In this document: one piece after another, positions 5,481 through 11,828 of the stretch
Layout of the letters: each line of letters opens with the position of its first letter
How positions within the stretch are numbered: position 1 is the first letter of the stretch
Source of the DNA: an uncultured Rhodoferax sp.
GTDB lineage: Bacteria; Pseudomonadota; Gammaproteobacteria; Burkholderiales; Burkholderiaceae_C
Assembly: GCA_936943465.1 (NCBI GenBank)
Contig: CAKZJN010000492.1
Span: forward strand, 1-11,828
Direction: 5' to 3'
Length of the DNA stretch: 11,828 nt
Position numbers and translations under genes: made by a program
The notes under the pieces: model-generated
The model's input: only the letters and a program-made list of their open reading frames with translations
What the model was told of the DNA's origin: nothing
The model's database searches: none

Positions 5481-7997
5481 CTACGGGGAGTTAGCCCCGC
5501 CCCCCTGATTCGCCAGGCAATAGGACAGAAACTCGGCCAGTGGCAAGGGGCGGGAAAAGTAATAGCCCTGGATTTCGTCGCAGCCTTCCTGCTGCAGGAA
5601 CCGCAGTTGCTCGACGTTCTCAATGCCCTCTGCGGTCACCGCCATGCCGAAACTCCGAGCAAGGCCCAGAATGGCACGCGTAATGGCGGCGCTATCCTGG
5701 TCACCTGGCAAGCGGTCGATAAAGGATTTGTCCACCTTCATGCGCGTGAAGGGTAGTTTTTGCAAGTAGCCCATGGACGAATAGCCGGTGCCGAAATCAT
5801 CAATGGCCAGTTGCAAGCCCGCAGCCCGGAATTCCTTGAGCGTGACGATGGCCTGCCCCACATCCTTGGCAATGAAGCTCTCGGTGATCTCCAACTCAAG
5901 CTGTTGCGCCTGCAGACCGTTTTCTGCAATGGACTGCTGCAACACCGGCAACAGGGCATGCCCACGCAACTGGACATTCGACACATTCATGCTCAGGTGA
6001 TTCAAATGCACACCCGCGATGCGCATCTTTGCCAGGTCCTGGCAGGCCTGGCGGATCACCCAGTCACCCAACGCAATGATGAGACCGGTGTCTTCTGCAA
6101 CCGGTATGAACTGCAAGGGAGGCACCAAGCCATAGCCCGGGCGGTTCCAGCGAATCAGCGCCTCGGCAGACACCACAGCGCCGGACGCCGCATGCACCTT
6201 GGGTTGGTAATGCAGCGTGAATTCCCGGCCATCACTCAACGCGTTCTTGAGCGCACTGATGGTTTCGGCTTGCAAGTTGGCACGGGTTGCCAATTCCTGC
6301 GAGAAGAAACTGTATTTGTCGCGCCCGCCTTCTTTGGAGCGATAGACCGCAAGATCGGCGTGCTTGAGAAGGGCAATGCCATCGAGGCCGTCCTTGGGAT
6401 ACAGGGCGGCGCCAATGCTTACCGTGATGCTGAGTTCGTGCGAACCGCAGACAAACGGCTGATGAAAAAGGCTGACGTATTTGCCCAGAATGGTTTCCAC
6501 CTCGGCCACATCGCGCACGTTTTCAATCAACACATTGAACTCGTCGCCGCCTATACGTGCCAGCGTGTCGCTGGTGCGCGCGCTGGCTTTGAGGCGCTGG
6601 CCAATCTGAACCAGCAACTCGTCGCCAATGTCATGTCCCAGCGTATCGTTGACCAGCTTGAATTGGTCCAGGTCCATGAAAAACAGCGCCAGCTCCGTGC
6701 GGTTGCGCCGCGCCAGGTCCAGTGCATGTTCCAGTCGCTGCGAAAAAAACCGGCGATTCGGCAGGCCCGTCAGGGCGTCGTGTTGTGACAAATACTCCTG
6801 CTCATTGCGGGCCAGTTCCAGCGAGTTCTCACGCTCGCGCACCGCATTCGACAGCGCATTGACGCTGATCGAAATCGCCTCCAATTCGTCGCCGGTGCCC
6901 ACCGGGACACTGGGTGAGTAGTCGCCACGCTCGACCTTTTGAATCTGCAACATCAACGTGCGCAGCGGTTGCGATAAACGCCGCGACATGACCACGCGCA
7001 TGCCCAACAGCGCAAGCGCCCCCACCGCCAGCATCAACAACAAAAAGCGCGTGCGGTGCGTGTTGAGTACGGCCGTATGGGTGGCGCGGTCCAGGGTGGT
7101 GGTGAAGTACACCCGGCCACCAATAACGTCCTTTTGCATGACGGCCACATAGTGTTCACCCAACTCGCGAATGCGCAATGCCCCCCGATCGTCCTTGCTG
7201 TCAAAGCTGCCTGCGTCGTTGGCAAAGTCGCTGGTAAAGGAAAAGCGCAGGTCCAGATCCAGTTCGCGGGCGAATTGTGCGAAGTAGTCGGCATCCAGGT
7301 TGCGGGCAAACTCCAGGTGCGCAACCGCCTTGCCGGTACGCGGATCAAACACGCTCTGGTGACTCACGATGGACAGGCGGTCACCGAGTTGCTGGTAGGT
7401 GATGACATGGCCCTTTTCGAGACTCTCAGCGGCATACGTCGGCACATGCTTCATGGTGACGTTGACCCAGGCCGGCACGGCGCCTTCCATGAATTCAATA
7501 AATCCCTCCTGGCGGCGGAAAATTTGTGCCTTGCCCTTGTCGAAGGACAGAAAACCAATCTGGTAGCTGCCGCCATTGCGGGTGGCATAGGCAATCAGTT
7601 CTTCATCGCGTCCGTACAAAGCGAAGTCACTGTTCATGGACAGCTTCACCCGATCCAGCATGGCAACGGCGAGGGACTTCTTTTCTTCGTCGATCAAAAA
7701 GGTGTTGTAGTGCGCCTTGTCCTGGTAGCGGTTGATCAAATCAACCGAAGCCAGGATGCGCTCATCGGTCTTGGCATAGGTTCCGCCCTCCCGCAGGGCC
7801 GCTTCCATCTGATTCAGGTTGGAAGCCAGGCGCTCATAGCCATGCTCCATTCGCTTGGCGGTAACGTCCCGAAAGTTGGCACGCAGGAACAGGTCGAAAT
7901 ACAAGCCCAAGGCAAACAACACCAGCAAGACCGCGCTGGTAACCAGCAGGGACAGCGTGGGGGAGAGGTTGCGCGGCAGGCGCTGACGGAAGTTCAC
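5481..7997 (-). CDS. Membrane GGDEF-EAL protein with periplasmic sensor and HAMP
   Basis: This 838-residue protein has TM1 (~13-37), a large periplasmic region (~38-316) of unassigned fold (perhaps CHASE-like), TM2 (~318-338), HAMP (~339-395), GGDEF (~405-565) and EAL (~580-830). ARIGGDEF (motif 483-487) is intact and preceded by an RTSD inhibitory site (474-477), so cyclase activity and feedback control are expected. The EAL residues are also present: EALIRW (Glu612), MNVSNVQL, LELEITES, IDDFGTGYSS (Asp733, Asp734), MKVDKSFI, TAEGIEN and EIQGYYFSRPL. The start is GTG at 7997; the next in-frame ATG (residue 50) would remove TM1, so GTG is preferred. It lies 10 bases after the stop of a periplasmic binding-protein gene, which suggests one transcript and a shared sensing task. 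No terminator is seen at its end, where it meets the convergent gene. Confidence 0.93.
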   Translation of the reverse strand: MNFRQRLPRNLSPTLSLLVTSAVLLVLFALGLYFDLFLRANFRDVTAKRMEHGYERLASNLNQMEAALREGGTYAKTDERILASVDLINRYQDKAHYNTFLIDEEKKSLAVAMLDRVKLSMNSDFALYGRDEELIAYATRNGGSYQIGFLSFDKGKAQIFRRQEGFIEFMEGAVPAWVNVTMKHVPTYAAESLEKGHVITYQQLGDRLSIVSHQSVFDPRTGKAVAHLEFARNLDADYFAQFARELDLDLRFSFTSDFANDAGSFDSKDDRGALRIRELGEHYVAVMQKDVIGGRVYFTTTLDRATHTAVLNTHRTRFLLLMLAVGALALLGMRVVMSRRLSQPLRTLMLQIQKVERGDYSPSVPVGTGDELEAISISVNALSNAVRERENSLELARNEQEYLSQHDALTGLPNRRFFSQRLEHALDLARRNRTELALFFMDLDQFKLVNDTLGHDIGDELLVQIGQRLKASARTSDTLARIGGDEFNVLIENVRDVAEVETILGKYVSLFHQPFVCGSHELSITVSIGAALYPKDGLDGIALLKHADLAVYRSKEGGRDKYSFFSQELATRANLQAETISALKNALSDGREFTLHYQPKVHAASGAVVSAEALIRWNRPGYGLVPPLQFIPVAEDTGLIIALGDWVIRQACQDLAKMRIAGVHLNHLSMNVSNVQLRGHALLPVLQQSIAENGLQAQQLELEITESFIAKDVGQAIVTLKEFRAAGLQLAIDDFGTGYSSMGYLQKLPFTRMKVDKSFIDRLPGDQDSAAITRAILGLARSFGMAVTAEGIENVEQLRFLQQEGCDEIQGYYFSRPLPLAEFLSYCLANQGGGANSP

Positions 7998-8007
7998 GAG
8001 CCGCTGC

Positions 8008-8922
8008 TTAGAAGATCGGCGGCACCTGTTCCACGTTATCCCGCGTCACCAGCTTCACGGGGTTGATCACATGTTTGGGAACCGGCTCCTTGGCCAGCAG
8101 CTTCTGCGCTATTTCAACGGTCTTGTGTCCACCCAATGGGAACAGGATTGAAGCGGTCTGCGTGCCCTTGCGAATCGCGTCGCGGGCCTCGCTGGTGTAA
8201 TCGCACCCAACCGAAATCACCGTGCGCGGATCTACTTTGCCCGCCTCCATCGCCATGCGGGCACCGCTAAGCATGCTGTCGCTCTCGGAAAAAATGGCGT
8301 CAACGCGAATGCCCTGCGCCAGCAGTTTTTCCATCTCCAGCAAGGCGTCTTTGCGCAAGTAATTGCCGGTGCGCCGAATCACGCGGATGTCGGGATGCTT
8401 GGCAATTTCGTCCATAAAGCCCTTGCTGCGCAAACGGGTCACGTCGGCCGTTTTGATACCTTCAAACAGCAGCACCTGACCCTTGCGCTTGATCTGGTTG
8501 GCCACAAATTCGGCCCCGATGCGCCCGATTTCCACGTTGTCGGAGTTGATGAAGGTGCTGTAGTCGCTGCCCTGGATGCCGCGGTCGAGCACGATAACTT
8601 TGATGCCCGCCTTGTACGCTTTGCTCACCACCGGAACCACCGAGCGTTCATCGTTCGTGCCCAACACCAGCACATCGACCTTCTTTTCAATGAACTGGTC
8701 AATCTGGCGGATCAGCAAGGAGGTTTGGCCATCGGCATCGGAATATTCAAACCGCAAACCCGGCTGCTTGGCCACGGCGTCGCGCACTTCAAACACCTGG
8801 GCCTTGCGAAAGTCGTTCTTCATGGTGTCCTGGGCAAAGGCCACCAGCGCAGTTTGGGCCCACACCACAGCCCCCTCCACGCTCAATAGAACACACACAC
8901 ACAAGGCAAGTACGCGTTTCAT
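8008..8922 (-). CDS. Periplasmic sugar-binding-like protein (RbsB/LuxP type, Peripla_BP_4)
   Basis: The 304-residue product begins with a typical signal peptide (MKR, a hydrophobic core to residue 20, likely cleavage after Ala22 in VVWA-Q). The mature part follows the ribose-binding-protein pattern: IRQIDQFIEKKVDVLVLGTN, then AGIKVIVLDRGI (Asp113), INSDNVEIGR (Asp128, Asn129) and ISVGCDYTSEARDAIRKG. Such proteins bind sugars, AI-2 or related small polar ligands between two lobes. No ABC permease or ATPase gene is next to it; the next gene, 10 bases on, is a GGDEF-EAL sensor. It may therefore present its ligand to that sensor rather than to a transporter (inference, by analogy with LuxP-LuxQ and NspS-MbaA). 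The ATG is preceded by GGGGGA at eight-base spacing. A (TG) tract lies in the signal-peptide codons. No convincing promoter was found in the 91 bases upstream. Confidence 0.88.
   Translation of the reverse strand: MKRVLALCVCVLLSVEGAVVWAQTALVAFAQDTMKNDFRKAQVFEVRDAVAKQPGLRFEYSDADGQTSLLIRQIDQFIEKKVDVLVLGTNDERSVVPVVSKAYKAGIKVIVLDRGIQGSDYSTFINSDNVEIGRIGAEFVANQIKRKGQVLLFEGIKTADVTRLRSKGFMDEIAKHPDIRVIRRTGNYLRKDALLEMEKLLAQGIRVDAIFSESDSMLSGARMAMEAGKVDPRTVISVGCDYTSEARDAIRKGTQTASILFPLGGHKTVEIAQKLLAKEPVPKHVINPVKLVTRDNVEQVPPIF
8891..8903. repeat. Dinucleotide (AC)6 tract inside the signal-peptide codons
   Basis: Thirteen bases of uninterrupted AC/GT repeat cover codons 7-11 (Leu-Cys-Val-Cys-Val) of the binding-protein gene. 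Gain or loss of one unit would shift the frame at the very start of the gene. Six units is short for efficient slippage, so this may be chance. Confidence 0.8.
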
Positions 8923-9013
8923 AGCAAGAGTCCCCCGACACTTAATTAGTAATCAGAGCTTACCGCAACGGAGCACGGAGAAACACCCGGTGGTCTCCCT
9001 TAGTCCGTCTCCA

Positions 9014-10147
9014 TTAGCTGCCGTGTTGCACCGGCACGCGCAGATCGTCCAGGTAGTCGCGCGCAATATTGATGCTGCTGGCTACGCCAACCTGTGCCAG
9101 CTTCTGGTCCAGCCATTCCGCGGCGCAGCGCTGGCCCAGATCGCGCAGGCGGTAGATCAGGTCGGCATTGGTTTCTGCCTTGGTGGAAGCCGGGTAGTCG
9201 TCCAGCTCCTTGCCGCCGTCAATGCGGTGCATGAACACCTCTTTGTAGCGGTCGCGGTCGAGTTTTCCCTCGTGCAGCAGGCGCTTCACAAAGTCGATCG
9301 CGCGCATCTCGGCAATCAGCGCGGAGTTGAAGGTGATTTCGTTGAGCCGGTCCAGAATGTCGGCCGACGTGGTGGGCACTGCATGGCGTCGCAGCGGATT
9401 GATTTGTACCAGCAGCACATCGGGACTCTTGCACTCGTATACCAGCGGATGAATCGCCGGGTTGCCCGAATAGCCACCATCCCAGTAGCTGTCACCCTCG
9501 ATTTCCACGGCATGGAACACTGTGGGCAGACAGGCCGAGGCCATCACCGCCGAGGCCGTAAGCCGCTTGCCCGAAAAGATTTCGGCCTTGCCGGTACTGA
9601 CCTTGGTGGCCAGCACAAACACCTGGACGCCCTTGAATCCGGCCAGTCGCTCGAAGTCAATCTGCCGTTCCAGAAAATCCTTCAGCGGGTTGATGTCCAG
9701 CGGGTTGGTCTGGTAGGGCGAGAACGACTTGGACCACAAACCACTAAGCGCATCACTCACCAAGTGTCCCGGCGACTGCTGCCCCATCAACGCGGAAAGC
9801 CCGCCGAAAAGCAGGTCGAAGGGTACCCGCTGGGCATGCGTCAAAGTGGACTGCAGGGCCCCCATACCGATCACGCCGTCCCAGAAGGCGCGCAAGGATT
9901 CACGCGCCGACTCGCGCTGCACGGCCTCGGGGCGGCCGCTGGCCATGGCCAAACCGTGCGCCATCGCGACCGCATTCATGGCCCCGGCGCTGGTGCCGCT
10001 GATGCCTTCAAAGTGAATCCGCGGGTCCGCCAGCAGGGCGTCCAGCACGCCCCAGGTAAAGGCACCGTGCGAACCACCCCCTTGCAGGGCGAGATTGATG
10101 GCGCGGGGCGTCGGCGTTTTGGGGGAAGGGGGTTTGGTTTGGGCCAT
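9014..10147 (-). CDS. Patatin-like phospholipase family protein
   Basis: This 377-residue protein has the patatin catalytic set: the oxyanion loop GGGSHG (23-28), nucleophile Ser53 in GTSAG (51-55) and catalytic Asp223 in WDGG, forming a Ser-Asp dyad. Patatins hydrolyse acyl esters of phospholipids or neutral lipids; some bacterial members act on polyester storage granules or are secreted toxins. No signal peptide is seen (the N-terminus is Pro/Lys-rich, residues 1-14), so it is probably cytosolic or membrane-peripheral. The GGG-x-H-GAFTWGVLD form is common in proteobacterial family members, so the histidine is not an anomaly. The start is ATG 10147 with a weak AAGAAC ribosome site. It is divergent from azoR, with 156 bases between, and its stop is 91 bases before the binding-protein gene on the same strand; co-transcription is possible but not evident. 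The true lipid substrate is unknown. Confidence 0.9.
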   Translation of the reverse strand: MAQTKPPSPKTPTPRAINLALQGGGSHGAFTWGVLDALLADPRIHFEGISGTSAGAMNAVAMAHGLAMASGRPEAVQRESARESLRAFWDGVIGMGALQSTLTHAQRVPFDLLFGGLSALMGQQSPGHLVSDALSGLWSKSFSPYQTNPLDINPLKDFLERQIDFERLAGFKGVQVFVLATKVSTGKAEIFSGKRLTASAVMASACLPTVFHAVEIEGDSYWDGGYSGNPAIHPLVYECKSPDVLLVQINPLRRHAVPTTSADILDRLNEITFNSALIAEMRAIDFVKRLLHEGKLDRDRYKEVFMHRIDGGKELDDYPASTKAETNADLIYRLRDLGQRCAAEWLDQKLAQVGVASSINIARDYLDDLRVPVQHGS

Positions 10148-10303
10148 TGTTGTTCTTATGGGTTTATCAAGGCTTGGATTGTTGCTGAAATAGAAACGTG
10201 ACAGTGACGGATTTGCTGTTTCTCTTTATTTGGTGAAACTTTAGAGTCCCTTCCATGGCCCAAGCGTCCCGCAACGGCCCCCTAAACCGGAAGGAAGTGA
10301 ACC

Positions 10304-10948
10304 ATGAAACTCTTGCACATCGACTCCAGCGTTCTGGCCGACAACTCGGTCTCCCGCAAACTTACCCAGCAAATTGTGGGCCAATGGACCGCCAAGCACC
10401 CCGACACGCGCGTGGACTATCTGGACCTGGCACTGGCCGCTCCCAGCCACCTGTCCGCCGATTCCCTGGGTTTTCGCCTGGGTGCCAGCGCCACGCTCAG
10501 CGACATTCAAAAGCATGAGAACGCTATTTCCGAAGCCCTGGTCACCCAATTTCTGGCAGCCGACGTGATCGTGGTGGGTGCGCCGTTGTACAACTTCTCG
10601 ATCCCCAGCCAGCTCAAGGCCTGGATCGACCGCGTGGCGCAGGCGGGTCGCACCTTCAAGTACACCGAGAAGGGTCCGCAGGGCCTGGCCGGCGGCAAGG
10701 TGGTGATCGTGGCGTCCACCCGGGGTGGCCTGTATTCCACCAGCGAGGGCGGTCGTGCCATGGAGCACCAGGAAAGCTACCTGCAAACCGTGTTCGGCTT
10801 CTTTGGCATTACCGATGTGCGCATCGTCCGCGCCGAAGGACTGGCCATGGGTGACGCCGGCAAGGCGCAGGCCCTGGCATCGGCCAGCAACGACATTGCG
10901 GTGGCGACGATTGCCGCCAATGCAGCCGTGGTGGTGCAGGCAGCTTAA
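10304..10948 (+). CDS. azoR: FMN-dependent NADH-azoreductase
   Basis: The 214-residue flavodoxin-like protein matches AzoR (formerly AcpD; E. coli form ~201 residues) along its length. Visible motifs are HIDSSVLADNSVSRKL (Ser9 and the S-x-S at 15-17, which hold the FMN phosphate), APLYNFSIPSQLKAWIDRVAQ (PLYNF 94-98), RTFKYTEKGPQGL and the flavin-contacting STRGG (138-142), then GFFGITDVRIVRAEGL. The family is cytosolic and homodimeric, reduces quinones and azo compounds by two-electron transfer from NAD(P)H, and is usually linked to quinone or thiol stress. The ATG is preceded by a good AAGGAAG ribosome site. No LysR-type regulator gene, often found beside azoR in Burkholderiales, lies next to it. 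I see no clear promoter in the 156 bases shared with the divergent patatin gene. Confidence 0.9.
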   Translation: MKLLHIDSSVLADNSVSRKLTQQIVGQWTAKHPDTRVDYLDLALAAPSHLSADSLGFRLGASATLSDIQKHENAISEALVTQFLAADVIVVGAPLYNFSIPSQLKAWIDRVAQAGRTFKYTEKGPQGLAGGKVVIVASTRGGLYSTSEGGRAMEHQESYLQTVFGFFGITDVRIVRAEGLAMGDAGKAQALASASNDIAVATIAANAAVVVQAA

Positions 10949-10958
10949 GAAGGACGCT

Positions 10959-10989
10959 GGCAAGGGCGCCCCGTGGTGGGGCACTTGCC
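10959..10989 (+). terminator. Hairpin after azoR, possible weak terminator
   Basis: GGCAAG (10959-10964) pairs with CTTGCC (10984-10989), and GCCCC (10968-10972) pairs with GGGGC (10978-10982) around a GTGGT loop, with a three-versus-one base internal bulge. It starts 10 bases after the azoR stop. No T-run follows, so it may only stabilise the 3' end or need a factor to terminate. Confidence 0.4.
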
Positions 10990-11007
10990 GGTCAGTCAGG
11001 TGAAAAC

Positions 11008-11036
11008 ATGGCAAATACTGGTACAAACCCTATATT
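11008..11036 (+). promoter_or_regulatory. Predicted promoter of the exported rhodanese gene
   Basis: ATGGCA (11008-11013, four of six to the -35 consensus) is followed after exactly 17 bases by TATATT (11031-11036, four of six to the -10 consensus). The start codon at 11056 would lie about a dozen bases after the expected transcription start. The leader would be short, which fits the lack of a clear ribosome-binding site. By-eye prediction. Confidence 0.45.
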
Positions 11037-11055
11037 CGCAACTTAGCTCAAACCC

Positions 11056-11376
11056 ATGTTTTCACTCAAAACTGCCGTCACTACCACCTTGGGCCTGCTG
11101 CTGGCCTTTTCCGCTCTGGCGCGGGATGTGGTGATTGACGTACGCACCCCACAAGAGTTTCAGGCCGGCCATATTGAAGGCGCGCTCAACATCTCGCATA
11201 CCGATATTGCACAAGACATCTTCAAGGCCAAGGTGAACAAGGACGACCACGTCATCCTGTATTGCCGTTCAGGCCGCCGCTCCGGTCTGGCCATGAACAC
11301 GCTCAAGAGCATGGGCTTTGCCAACACCGAAAATTACGGCGGTTTAGAGGAAGCTAAAAAAAGACTGCAGAAGTAG
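11056..11376 (+). CDS. Exported PspE-like rhodanese (thiosulfate sulfurtransferase)
   Basis: This 106-residue protein has an N-terminal signal peptide (one Lys, hydrophobic core ~7-20, likely cleavage after Ala22 in SALA-R), so it should act in the periplasm. The mature ~84-residue part is a minimal rhodanese domain: VVIDVRTPQEFQAGHIEGALNI (DVR at 28-30) and the active-site loop CRSGRRSG at Cys70. Length, export signal and Cys-x-x-Gly-x-x-Ser loop match E. coli PspE (104 residues), but nothing shows phage-shock regulation here, so I do not assign that gene name. Rhodaneses transfer sulfane sulfur, for example from thiosulfate; the periplasmic acceptor is unknown. It appears to be a single-gene unit: its own promoter-like site lies upstream and a hairpin follows. 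It converges with ald. Confidence 0.9.
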   Translation: MFSLKTAVTTTLGLLLAFSALARDVVIDVRTPQEFQAGHIEGALNISHTDIAQDIFKAKVNKDDHVILYCRSGRRSGLAMNTLKSMGFANTENYGGLEEAKKRLQK

Positions 11377-11378
11377 GG

Positions 11379-11415
11379 GCCCGCACGCCTGCTTGGGCGT
11401 GGGGCTCGCGCTTTT
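11379..11415 (+). terminator. Probable terminator hairpin after the exported rhodanese gene
   Basis: GCCC (11379-11382) and CACGCC (11384-11389), separated by one bulged G, pair with GGCGTG (11396-11401) and GGGC (11402-11405) around a six-base loop. The tail contains only four consecutive T (11412-11415), after TCGCGC. It starts two bases after the rhodanese stop codon and separates that gene from the convergent ald. The U-tract is weak and absent on the minus strand. Confidence 0.5.
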
Positions 11416-11420
11416 GCGAT

Positions 11421-11828
11421 TTACAGCAGGCTGTCGGCGCTCACGTAGGGCTTGTTCAGCGCTTCGGCAACGGCCTGGTAGGTGACCTTGCCTTCGGCCA
11501 CGTTCAGGCCGTTCTTCAGGTGCACATTGTCTTTGAGGGCCTGCTTCCAGCCCTTGTTGGCCAATGCCACAGCGTGGCCGATGGTGGCGTTGTTCAAAGC
11601 GAAGGTCGAGGTGCGGGCCACGGCACCGGGCATGTTGGCCACACAGTAGTGCACCACGCCGTCCACCATGAAAGTGGGCTCGGCGTGTGTGGTGGCATGC
11701 GAGGTCTCAAAGCAGCCGCCCTGGTCAATCGCCACGTCCACCAGCACCGCACCCTTTTTCATCTTGCCAATCATGGCCTTGGTCACCAGCTTGGGCGCTG
11801 CGGCACCGGGAATCAGCACGCCGCCGAT
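11421..11828 (-). CDS. ald: Alanine dehydrogenase, C-terminal part
   Basis: The frame is open to the right edge of the window, so the N-terminal ~235 residues lie outside; 135 C-terminal residues of a ~370-residue enzyme are seen. Ald converts L-alanine to pyruvate and ammonium with NAD in the cytosol, linking alanine use to central metabolism. Evidence: the GAAAPKLVTKAMIGKMKKG segment closes the Rossmann NAD domain. The following VLVDVAIDQGGCFETSH carries the aspartate known to be catalytic in this family, and HYCVANMPGAVARTSTFALNNAT is highly typical of Ald. The related transhydrogenase alpha subunit is less likely because of that last segment. The stop is TAA at 11421-11423. No T-rich terminator is seen on this strand. 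Confidence 0.93.
   Translation of the reverse strand: MGGVLIPGAAAPKLVTKAMIGKMKKGAVLVDVAIDQGGCFETSHATTHAEPTFMVDGVVHYCVANMPGAVARTSTFALNNATIGHAVALANKGWKQALKDNVHLKNGLNVAEGKVTYQAVAEALNKPYVSADSLL

Noticed and set aside
5484..5499. CGGGG-AGTTAG-CCCCG hairpin as a terminator between the GGDEF-EAL genes
   Set aside because: The stem is five base pairs, lies within the coding end of the minus-strand gene and has no T-run on either side.
8977..8998. Imperfect inverted repeat GGAGA..CACC / GGTG..TCTCC between the patatin and binding-protein genes
   Set aside because: The stem is interrupted by a bulge, the loop is three bases, and no T-tract follows, so neither terminator nor operator can be supported.
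9945..10147. Histidine in the patatin oxyanion loop (GGGSHG) as an unusual substitution
   Set aside because: The GGG-x-HGAF form is common in proteobacterial patatin-like proteins from general knowledge, so it is not a sign of loss of function.
10148..10303. Divergent promoters or a LysR-type site between patatin and azoR
   Set aside because: No -35/-10 pair of reasonable quality and no convincing dyad was found by eye. TTGCTG at 10213 lacks a good -10 at 16-18 bases.

Overview
The window looks like chromosomal DNA of a GC-rich betaproteobacterium, most likely a member of the Burkholderiales (Comamonadaceae such as Rhodoferax or Polaromonas). This is inferred from codon use, protein style and gene content; no ribosomal or other marker gene is present. 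No RNA genes, insertion sequences, CRISPR arrays or phage genes were seen. Coding density is high and most genes are housekeeping or accessory metabolism and signalling.

Left part (1-2460): the 3' end of a methylmalonate-semialdehyde dehydrogenase gene (mmsA), then an NCS2-family purine (xanthine/urate-type) permease. The permease is preceded by a striking tandem GTATAC palindrome that looks like a regulator binding site. A strong, apparently bidirectional hairpin terminator separates it from the next, convergent operon.

Region 2451-3260: a two-gene minus-strand operon, a carboxymuconolactone-decarboxylase/AhpD-like protein (CxxC...H) followed by a single-domain rhodanese. Its predicted promoter carries a perfect 18-bp TATACCCC/GGGGTATA palindrome covering the spacer between -35 and -10. 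The site resembles operators of the CsoR/CstR/FrmR repressor family. With rhodanese and thiol-redox cargo, a persulfide or electrophile response is a reasonable hypothesis.

Centre (3345-8922): two large membrane-bound GGDEF-EAL proteins meet tail to tail with only three bases between their stop codons. The plus-strand one has an intact GGDEF and EAL motif set but no RxxD inhibitory site. The minus-strand one has a HAMP domain, an RxxD site and a ~280-residue periplasmic sensor. It lies 10 bases downstream of a gene for a secreted RbsB/LuxP-type sugar-binding-like protein. No ABC transporter gene is nearby, so this pair is the best candidate for a periplasmic ligand-sensing c-di-GMP module, analogous in logic to NspS-MbaA or LuxP-LuxQ.

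Right part (9014-11828): a patatin-like phospholipase (minus strand), a divergent FMN-dependent azoreductase (azoR), a small exported PspE-like rhodanese with its own likely promoter, and the C-terminal part of an alanine dehydrogenase (ald), convergent with the rhodanese and cut by the window end.
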